This document shows positions 1-8,479 of a stretch of DNA of 64,000 nucleotides, in pieces (within the stretch, counting starts at the first letter, position 1; each line of letters starts with the position of its first letter). Both the position numbers and the translations under genes were made by a program. The stretch is from Coriaria nepalensis (Eukaryota > Streptophyta > Magnoliopsida > Cucurbitales > Coriariaceae), in the NCBI GenBank assembly GCA_027186245.1, contig CP114489.1:8563501-8627500 (forward strand), written 5' to 3'. A model generated the notes under the pieces. It saw only the letters and a list, made by a program, of their open reading frames with translations. It had not been told where the DNA came from and did not search any database.

Positions 1-605
1 CAATGGTGATCAGTATGACATAATAACTAATAATATACAGATTAACTAAATGCGTTGTTTGATAGAATAAGGAAGGTCATGACAACTTGGTTCTATAAAC
101 AACAATGTATGGCAAACAAGATGAACCCTTAATTGATACCCGAGGTAGAGAAAGAGCTTGAGGTAAGACACAATGAACACACAATGTATGGTTGATAAAG
201 TGAATATGAATACATTTAAGGTAATCGGTGGTTCAACTAGTGCGTCGGTGAATTTAGGGGATAAGAGTTGCATTGTAGATTGTTCCAATTGGATAAGATG
301 ATGTGTACCTAAGCTTTAGAAGCTTCGTGGCCCCAAAATGTTGTATGGCATGCATTATGTGTAGATTACTATTGGACTTCCAATTGGAGATGAGTGTATC
401 AATTTATCATATACCAACAACCGATGATTGATATTTTTGGGAAGCACTCCGATCGATTAAGATTGTACGTCCCGTAATGTGTAAACAAAGTGGAAGGACT
501 AAAAAGAGACCTATACCTTAGAGGGGGAACAACCACGAAAATAAGTTTAGCAAAGTGGCAGTCTTGGACATAATGAGATGACATGTCGTAAGCCAATTCC
601 ACTAC
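1..605 (+). pseudogene. MULE (Mutator-like) transposase, C-terminal part, decayed
   Basis: Reading the + strand with frameshifts gives the distal part of a MuDR-type transposase. A TNNI segment lies at the left edge (family form TNNIAESLN; here it is followed by Q, so the catalytic-E position is lost). A KELEVRHNEHT-like SWIM approach region follows near 150-190. At about 478-600 comes a lysine/arginine-rich tail (KQSGRTKKRPIP) followed by a CCHC zinc-knuckle relic whose last block still reads SLGHNEMTC-like in a shifted frame. Several stops and indels make it non-functional. The catalytic N-terminal half would lie left of the window. The gene is followed on the same strand by a Ulp1-like domain, as in the MULE subfamily that carries both (Kaonashi/CUMULE type). 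The assignment is by motif recognition. The same zinc-knuckle tail is seen on the - strand at 3420-3636. Confidence 0.72.
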
Positions 606-1200
606 CACCCATAACCTCTCTTAAACCCAATCTAAGTCATCCGAATTGATGTAATTACTATGACTTTGATGTAATAACATTTTCATGAAACATTATATGA
701 CTTTAATGTAGTAACATTTTCATTTTCATTTTCAACATTATTTAATTACATCTATCCATGATTTCCTTATAATTTAGCTCGTCGTCTGTGATATACTAAG
801 AGTTTATGAGGAAGAAGATGGTCAACATTATTTTAAGACCCTGGAATAATTTACGGATGAGGAAGATGAAGTCCTAGACATTTTGATGAAGGAATTGAAG
901 GAAAAAGTCCATGAACCTTAGGTTGAACCAACAGAGCCTGTCGAATACGAAGAAGAGGATGAGATGGAAAGTGTGGAGAAAATATTGAAAGATATATGTG
1001 TCCTGATAAATGAAGAGAATATAATGTCTGATTAGAAAGTATGAAGCTCACCAAACACTCATTCCCTATATTTAGTTACTCACCACCTCCTAGTGACCCT
1101 CGTATATCCTGTCGGTTGCCTCTACCTCATCCTGAACCTCATACATGCCCCCACGGCACACATCGCCTTTTGAAAAACTTTCATCCCACATAGCCTATGA
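606..1200 (+). pseudogene. Acidic linker of the MULE second ORF (Ulp1 protein N-terminus), decayed
   Basis: No intact gene. Between the transposase tail and the Ulp1 domain, short + strand stretches read as acidic, coding-like peptide (for example EEEDEMESVEKILKD near 951-1000) separated by stops. This fits the variable N-terminal part of the Ulp1-carrying ORF of such elements, but there is no recognisable domain, so the call rests on position and composition only. It is interrupted at 1201 by an LTR fragment. Confidence 0.35.
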
Positions 1201-1450
1201 TGTTGGACACGGTGTCCTAAAAGTATGTAATAAGTATAATTTTATGAAATTTATAAAAGTGACATTTTTCTATATAATTGTTTGAATGAGTTATTATTGA
1301 ATAATATGTATAAATATCAGAAAATTCTAAATTCATTTATATAACTATAATCTTGTATTAGTACGAAAGGATTAAGATTGTAGATAATGAATTAAATTAT
1401 CCGAAACATATAAAAGTATGGAATCTTTAATTAATGGTTGCTAGTACGAT
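1201..1450 (+). repeat. Copia-type LTR fragment
   Basis: Begins TGTTGGACACGGTGTCC at 1201 and runs AT-rich to at least 1450. The first ~240 bp match, in reverse complement, the LTR start of the truncated copia element ending at 33083 (TATTGGACATGATGCTC..., then shared blocks such as AAGTATGTAAT, ATAAATATCAGAAAATT and GATTAAGATT). The exact 3' end is not clear. A PBS-like TTGGTATCATATGG lies at 1566-1579, so LTR plus a little leader may be present. It sits inside MULE-derived DNA and splits the linker from the Ulp1 domain. Confidence 0.65.
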
Positions 1451-1611
1451 TTACTAGCAATATGGATGCAAGTGGTCTAGATCTATATCACTAATGTAGA
1501 TAAACATTTTAGTGGAGGTGCTTTTTTTAATGTTTATTCATTTATCTAATTTGAAATATATTCTTTGGTATCATATGGTTATATGTTACGCAGTACTCAT
1601 GTTTTCAATTT

Positions 1612-2437
1612 TCCTAACAGGACGTTGGTTATTGGATTCGATTGTCAGAAATGGAAACAAAAATAGTTTGAAGACATAATCATTCCCGGAAAGTGGCTTA
1701 AAAGCGATGTAAGTTGTAAAATTATTTTTAAAATTGGTTTAAATTGTTTCATATTCACTAATTTTCCCTAATTTGTTAAAATGTCTTGTTCCAGTACGTG
1801 GATGCATACTTACATTTGTTGAGGATGAGACCAGAAAAATTCAATGACATGCTTAACTAGGACTCTACCTTCGTTAATCGTGTCTTCACTCAATACGTGA
1901 CATTTTATTGGGATGACACATTTAACAAATCGAACAAGGTGGCACAAGAAGAATATGAATTTGAATTCAACACTCTATTCTATAAGTATGTGGTTAGAGA
2001 GAAGCCTTTTGGAGAATGCAAATGGACGGTTACAGAACGAATATACATGCCTTTTAACCTCACCTCCTAAACCAACATTGGGGGTGTTGATTGTTCACAT
2101 ACCACGAAGGACGATCACTGTTTTTTCACAACCTATCGTTGAACAAAAGATGAGGGACTAAATTTAGGACAAAACTCAAATATTTGTGCATAATGCTCCT
2201 ATACTTGCTGAGGATTGTCTGGCTAGAGGTCACCCTTAAGTCATTCAAACTGAATATGATGAAAGGCTTGCTTGAAAATGGTACAGAGAAGCTAAGGGAC
2301 TGTGGAGTATTTATGCTTAAGTACATAGAGTACCACTATTTAAGTACTGATTCGCACCTAGATAGACACTTCCATTTATCAGAAATATTTAGACCTACAT
2401 TAGTTGACAATATATGTAGTTTAGTAGTTGTTAGTTA
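1612..2437 (+). pseudogene. Ulp1-like (C48) cysteine peptidase domain of a MULE, decayed
   Basis: Frame-shifted reading of + shows the domain order known for MULE-carried Ulp1-like proteases. A W-L segment lies near 1630. YVDAYLHLLRMRPEKF follows at about 1797-1845. Then comes a segment with VREKPFGECKW near 1990-2030. A region normally ending in the catalytic His follows, and RDCGVFMLKYIEYHYLS at about 2295-2340 contains the catalytic Cys in the D-C-G-V-F motif. Stop codons (for example in the block after LNMLN near 1858) and frame changes show that it is dead. It follows the transposase relic on the same strand. A homologous relic lies on - at 33480-34085, with matching blocks such as VREKP and CGVF.LKY. 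A host SUMO-protease gene is less likely because of the MULE context and decay. Confidence 0.7.
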
Positions 2438-2696
2438 ACCATTATTAGTTGTATAGATATGATTGGATGTGATTGGTTGTGATTATGGTTGTGGATACGA
2501 GAAAAGCCTTGTGGATGTGGTTATACAAATAAAATTATGTTATAATTGTGATTGTAAAGATTGCATTTTGTTGTGGTTGTAATGAATGTTCATGGATATT
2601 TATATCTTTCTTATTGAATGAACATGTTTTAGTTGTAATGGATATTTATGGTTATGATTATATTTCTAGTTGAATGAATATGTATTAGTTTTGTGA

Positions 2697-3210
2697 GAAA
2701 AGGATGAGGGTCTTATAGGACATAGACTCTTAAGTCTCTATCCACTTTACCTGATTGCTCAATGGCTACTCTTTAAAGAGCCATTGAGCAATTGGGTTTA
2801 CGGAATAGAGACATCCAAGTCTCTATCCAATTTACCTGATCTCTCAATGACTCTTATTGGAAGAGCCATTGAGCAATCAAGTTTAAATAATAGGTTCAAC
2901 CTTTATCATTTTAAGTCTATTGTTTAAATATTATGTTGTGAACCTTTCATCATTGGATCTAATGTTTGAAAATTAGATAAAAAGGTTAGACCTTTCTAAT
3001 ATAACCTAATGTTTAAATATTAGACTTAGAACCATAAAAGTTAAACATTTCATCATTAGACCTAAAGGCTAGACCTTTATTGAATAACCTAATGTTTACA
3101 AATTAGACATCAAAACATAAAAGTTGAACTTTTCATCATTGAGCAATTAAGCGAACATGAAAAATGCTTGAAAGTCTATGTCCTATAAAACCCTCATCCC
3201 TTTGCCACAA
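2697..3210. repeat. Palindromic hairpins plus tandem modules, probable MULE end
   Basis: Several structures overlap here. (a) Two hairpin units at about 2728-2812 and 2812-2880 are built on TTGCTCAATGGCT...AGCCATTGAGCAA with flanking TCTCTATCC arms. (b) Between 2880 and 3135, about four copies of an ~80-bp module carry an AATGTTTAAATATTAGAC-like core alternating with GTTGAACCTTTCATCATT-like blocks. (c) The outer ends form an inverted repeat: GGATGAGGGTCTTATAGGAC at about 2702-2721 against the complement of GTCCTATAAAACCCTCATCC at about 3179-3198. This may be the terminal region of the MULE fragments on either side or a separate MITE. Confidence 0.6.
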
Positions 3211-3419
3211 CCACAACAAAACATGTTAATTCAACCAGAATATATATCCATCATCAAATTAGATATTAGAAAAAAGAGCATAAGATTTTGATTACATCAA
3301 TAAATGACTACATCAAAAATCATAAAATAAAAAATAGACTACATCAAATTAGATCACTCTGAATGAGGGGGATTATGGGCTCGGGAGCGATTGGAGGCTC
3401 AAGGGCTGTGGGCAGCAGA
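3211..3419. other. Spacer, AT-rich, no gene seen
   Basis: Contains a run of CTACATCAAA-type repeats (about 3290-3350), then a GC-richer stretch (3365-3420). On - the latter could be the proline/serine-rich tail of the MULE transposase. No ORF of note. Confidence 0.4.
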
Positions 3420-4457
3420 TGAATTAGGTTCTGACATGTCGTCTTATTACATCCAAGACTACTACATTTGCTACACTTATTTCTCTTCTGTAGTTATTCT
3501 CCCCTCGAAAGTATACGTCTCTTTTTAGGTCTCCCACTTTGTTTATGCATGATAGCAGGTTAAACATAAATGGACTGAATACTTTCTGGGAAGTCCCAAT
3601 CATCCCTCGATGGTATATGATAGATTGATTTTGCATACACTTGCCTCTAATTCAGAGTCATGTAGTATTCTAAACATAAGGTGTGAGGTGCAACCACGCG
3701 ATTATTCGAAGCTAGGAAACTCAATACTGCTAAAGCATAATCGCATGATATCTTTTCCAATTGGGAAACCCTACATTTGCAACTCTTCTAAACTAAATCT
3801 ACTGATGCACTAGTAGTAGAACCACCAATCACCTCAAACATTGACTCATTCACAGTACCAACCTTCATTGTGTCTTTTCATTAACTTTTTCTCTACCTCA
3901 GAAGTCAATAGGGTGTTTGTTTAGTTTATTGTACATTTTCATTAAAACCAAATTGTCATGATCTTTCTGACTTCATCGAGTAACACTATAATTGGATACT
4001 CATGTGCAACCTTCAACGAAGTGTTAAGCAACTCGGCAATATTATTAGTCATCATATCATACCGATCACAATTGAAATGAGCTCTCACACAACATTGAAA
4101 TCCAATCGTGTCTGGAGAGGTTGCCACACCGAGACGTTGGGAATGAATCTCGTTGAAGTATGTGTTGAAATCTATAATCTTATATGCTTTGGCTGCCTTA
4201 TGGAATAGATAGATAAGCCCACCACACCTAAACTTAGCCTTAATGTTTTGCCCAAGGTGCCACATGCATGCACCATATTTTGCATTGGGGTAAACACTTT
4301 GTATAACATTATCAATACTCTTTACCCGATCTAACATAAAAATCAAATCTGCAGCATTGGGGATCAAACTCTTTAGGTTATTCAATAACCATTTTCTTGA
4401 GACATCACACTCAGAATCAATTATAGATCATGCTATTGGATAAATGTGGTAATTACT
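3420..4457 (-). pseudogene. MULE transposase, C-terminal half (interrupted gene, distal part)
   Basis: On -, an open stretch of 147 codons (4385-3942) holds the middle-to-distal MULE transposase: FMLDRVKSIDNVIQ (second catalytic D retained), YGACMWHLGQNIKAKF (the conserved C...H helix motif) and YDMMTNNIAELLNTSLKVA (catalytic E retained). Upstream (4386-4457) reading continues with a DSECDVSRKW-like block. Downstream at 3636-3420 lie HKQSGRPKKRRILSRGE and, after a frameshift, a CSKCSSLGC zinc knuckle with the expected His replaced by Cys. The reading breaks at exactly 4457 and resumes at 14459, across the gypsy insertion, with the TTACT duplication marking the join. The gene is dead because of stops, frameshifts and the insertion. 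Confidence 0.85.
4453..4457. repeat. Target-site duplication, left copy (TTACT)
   Basis: TTACT immediately precedes the 5' LTR and is repeated exactly after the 3' LTR at 14459-14463. Five bases is the usual gypsy target duplication length. Confidence 0.9.
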
Positions 4458-6951
4458 TATGATGGCCCCATTCATCTTTTTGGCATTAAAAAATTAGTCC
4501 TTAAATTTTTAGACTAATAATAATTATAATATAATAATAAAGGGAAAAGGTGAGGCGGCAGACTTCACCAGCTCCTCTCTCATATTATCAGATACGCATA
4601 ATGAGATATTTATTAGTTATCAATAGAAACCATACATGTATCAAGTCTTAACTACGAAGTTAACCTCTAGCTATAACTTTGTATAGTACATACGATCTCA
4701 TTAGCTTTGGTGGTCAGAAAGTTTCTCACCTCTCTCGAGCCCATGTGAAATTTCAAGCAGAACCCAAACATTTATTCCTTCCTCCATAATCAGGAATTGT
4801 TGAGAGTGAAAGAGCTCTAACATAGGGAACACACTGCCTGAAGCTCACAGACCAAGGCCTTATCTTTAGTTTGAAGCTCGATAATACCGGTAAAGGTTAC
4901 TTTCGGTAAGAATCATCACTGCTATTATACTCAAGATCCTTAGTTCTTTTATAATAAATCAAGGTCCATATGTCTTACTTAGTTAGTAAGGTTTCAAATA
5001 CGTCAAGGTTTAAATGTAGGGTCGACGAATTCAATATACGAATGGGTCGATGGGCTTGACGCCTTCAAATATATGAATGGCTCGATGGGTCGACAGCTTG
5101 ACGCCTCGATGCCTCGATGTACTTGATGCCTTTAAATTTATGAATGGCTCATGGGTCGCCACACTCAATGCCTCATGTATGCGAAGTACTCTACGAGGTC
5201 GACAGGATCGATGGGTCGAGGCACTCGATGCCTCCAGCATACAAAGTACTCAACGCGTCCAGTAAGCGAAGTACTCGACAGGTCGACAAGTCGACAGATT
5301 GATGGGTCGACGGGGTTGACGTCTGCTATAATAACAACGACACTTTAAAATTAAACTGTGTTTTAAGTAAAATTAGAACTTGAAAGAGGGATATGAAGTG
5401 TAGTTTAGTAATTTTAGTTATTTGAATTGCATTGGACATCCCGAATGATCACGTTGTCTATCTTTACATGTTTTGATGTTTAAAAGCATCGGAGGATCAT
5501 CCTACCACTCCATCTAGGTTGAACTAATTAGAGCCACTGAAGGGCGAATGTGAGTTGATAAATATAGCATACTAGTTTTCAAAGGTTTTAAGATGAATAC
5601 AATATGCTTATGCTATTTCATGACTTTTATTCTATATACTTGATTTCTAGAAGTTATTTGACTAAAATAAGGATTTCATGAATTAAGCTTTTAATTAATG
5701 TGTGATATGAGTATAGTTGCGCATGCTATCAACTACGAATTATATGGCTTTGAAATAATGGAATTTGGCTGTCAAAAGTAAATATTTAATCATCTTAGAC
5801 TTGGTATATGCTTTATGTCTTGTAAACTATGTATTATATAGATTTGAAATGCATTTGAGGTTTTTGTGATGGGACCTCATTCCAGCATTAGGTTTGTTTG
5901 ACTATATGCACATATTATTCTCTATTATTTGATTGTGATTACCTACATCGTAGGTTACTGTTATATGAAATGATTTCTGCATATGTCGTTCTGTGGGTGG
6001 AGGAATAATGGCTAGACATTATATAATGGTCTCACATATTAAACCTCTTATGAAAGTACTTTGATAGGAGCAAAGTTTCACGGGGGCCACCTCTTGAATC
6101 CATAGCAGAAGCAAAGTGCCATGAGGGCCACCTCTTAAATCCCTAGTAGGAGCAAAGTGCTACGGGGACCACCTCTTAAATCCCAAGCGGAAGCAAAATG
6201 CCCCAGGAGCTACCTCTTGAATCATACACTTATTTGATTATATGATCTCAATATAGATTCAGTGATAGTTTGATGGTTTCGATTATGAGAACAAATAAAA
6301 GTATTGCTAGGTATATCTTCAAAACTGATACTGCAAATGATTTTAATCGAGGTCATAACGAATTGATGTGAATCCGTATTACTTTATGAAAGTGTATATT
6401 ATTTGAGACACTTTCAATGAAATTGCATCATTACATAGTTTTAACTCCAAATATGTTGTACTTATCTCTCACTGAGTTTTATACTCATTCCTTTCTTCAT
6501 TTAAACTTTTCATATTAGAGGGAATAAAGTCCTTCAAGAAGATTGCATAACGGTTGCCCATTCGATCCTTAGGTAACACTTTGTGTTAGTGGACCTTTTA
6601 TTTTGATGTGAATATAGAAGCTTTGCCATATAATTGGTTAAGTGATGTGAAATAGAATAGATGTAAGACATTATATATACAATTCTTATTTTAACTGATG
6701 TGTTAAGCATGAGTTTTGTATATAGTTTTTTTGACCTATACACATTGGATATATGGCTTGTAAATTACAACTTTATGATGTGTGCAGAATCTTGGGTTGA
6801 GATATATTCCATAGATTCTGAAATTTTAAAGCAAGTAAGAGATAAGCTTGTGAGGATTATGTAACTCTAGATTCCGTATGTCCTGTCTCTAGATATCTTT
6901 AGTTACATAATTCTCACGCCGATCATGGATCCGGTAAATCAAGTCGTGACA
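4458..6951 (+). repeat. 5' LTR of the gypsy element
   Basis: 2494 bp. Starts TATGATGGCCCC (the expected TG is now TA) and ends GTCGTGACA at 6951. It aligns along its length with 11910-14458. Two internal minisatellites are visible: a GTCGAC/TCGATGGG-rich block at about 5020-5325 and an approximately 41-bp unit in four copies at about 6067-6225. Small ORFs in 5031-5348 are products of the first block and not genes. Confidence 0.92.
6067..6225. repeat. Minisatellite in the 5' LTR, ~41 bp x 4
   Basis: Four degenerate copies of a unit of the form GAAGCAAAGTGCCACGGGG followed by GCCACCTCTTGAATCCC and a short spacer. The same array is in the 3' LTR at about 13573-13729, so it was in the element before insertion. 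Confidence 0.85.
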
Positions 6952-6955
6952 GAGT

Positions 6956-6968
6956 TGGTATCAAAGTG
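6956..6968 (+). other. Primer-binding site (initiator tRNA-Met type)
   Basis: TGGTATCAAAGTG, five bases after the 5' LTR end. It differs from the plant iMet-tRNA complement (TGGTATCAGAGC) at two of the first 12 bases. Place and sequence fit gypsy minus-strand priming. Confidence 0.85.
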
Positions 6969-7165
6969 GACTTGGTGTTCGAGCCTTGGGTTTCATTAGG
7001 CTATAGTAGAGCATATGAATCTGTTTGTAGGATTTTCTTGTGTCAACTGTTTTCACCTCAAACATGTGTCTTGCATTTGTTTATGGGTCATAAGAGTGTT
7101 TGATATATCATGCATATTGAATGATTTTTGGTGCATAGACATCGTCACCAAGAAAGTAACCTACA

Positions 7166-8420
7166 GTGTCTATAGCACCTAAACATAGAAATGATGAGGG
7201 TTCTTCTTCACCGCAACGTGCAACTACACGTGGAAGGTCTAGGGTAAGAGATCATGATGAGTCTAATGTGAGTGATAGACCTCACGAGGGAGTTTCTACA
7301 ACGCAACATATTGACATGGTTGAGGTTTTATCAACCTTCTATAGGATGAATAAAACAATGATGGATTTAGTACAAGAGGTTAATATTGAAATGAATTTAA
7401 TGTCCAGAGTAATGGCAGCTCGATAATTTCCAACTCCAAATCTAGATGAACCATCTTAAGTTGTTTTGGGTTTAAACACTAAGCTCTTTGAATTGGTAAA
7501 GTTAAAGCCTCCTACTTTTTTAAACACTAAGGGCACTGATGATCCACAAGTATTCTTAGAAGAAATAGAAAGAAGATAATAAGCTATGGGTTATTATAAT
7601 TGGAAGATGGTTGAGTTAGACAACTTATAAGGCATGCCCGTCACTGGTTTTGAACTCAATATTCTAGTACATGGGTTTGGACACAGTTTATCATAGCATT
7701 TCTTGATCATTTTCTTCCTGATAGTGGTCAGGAAGATAAAGCTTATAAGTTTAAAAAGTTAAGGCAAATTGGTAGTATGAAAGTGCCAAAATATGCTAAA
7801 AGGTTTATCGAGCTTAATTACTTTGCACCACACTTAGTTCCAAATGAGGCAGCAAGGGTGAAGATATTTTTTTTAGGGTTGGTTGAACCGTTGTTTAGAG
7901 CACCAACTACTCAAAAGATTTGTAACATTTTTTACAACTTCAGATTGTGATCAAGTAATAGAGAATCAAATGATGGAGAATTGAGAAAATCATGATCAAA
8001 AGAAGAAATCCACATTTGATCAAAGGAAGTCCCAATCAAAAAGTAGTTATAATAGGGATCTAAAAAGATAGGCTAGAGGGGGAAAGCTAATTCGAGAATA
8101 TAAACTATCATATCCTTCTTAGCCTTTTATACGAGTAAGTGGTAACTTTACCTAGCCATTATCGCAATGTCAAGTATGTGGAAACAAACATTTTGGAATT
8201 TATTAACGGCTTACAAGAGGGTGTTATAAATGTGGAAAAATGGGTCATTTTATTAAGAATTGTCCTTTCATAGACAATCCACAAGCATTATCTCAAGAGT
8301 TTATGGGTGGGGCGTTGCTTAAACAATCCCTAGCTTCTTCTTCAGTGCCACAACATAGTGTACCACAAGCTTCGAGGGGTTGACGTGGTATAAGTAGTCG
8401 AGGACAAGGTGGTAGAAATT
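7166..8420 (+). pseudogene. gag of the gypsy element, decayed
   Basis: The first open block (7166-7426, 86 codons) begins MSIAPKHRNDEGSSSPQ and carries a basic region (RGRSRVRDHD). After a stop, reading continues with the retrotransposon gag core near 7500-7920 (for example KPPTFLNTKGTDDPQVFLEE). The nucleocapsid CCHC knuckle CYKCGKMGHFIKNC is intact at 8222-8263. A Gly/Arg/Ser-rich tail follows. Several in-frame stops (at least one at 7424-7426 and more around 7580-8160) and a frameshift near 7900 inactivate it. Confidence 0.85.
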
Positions 8421-8479
8421 AAGAAGGCACTAGTGGAGAACAAGCAAGAGTTTGTGCTTTAACACAATAGAATGTGCAA

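Noticed and set aside
5031..5348. Several small ORFs on both strands in the LTR
   Set aside because: Products of the GTCGAC-type tandem repeats; stops are avoided by composition only.
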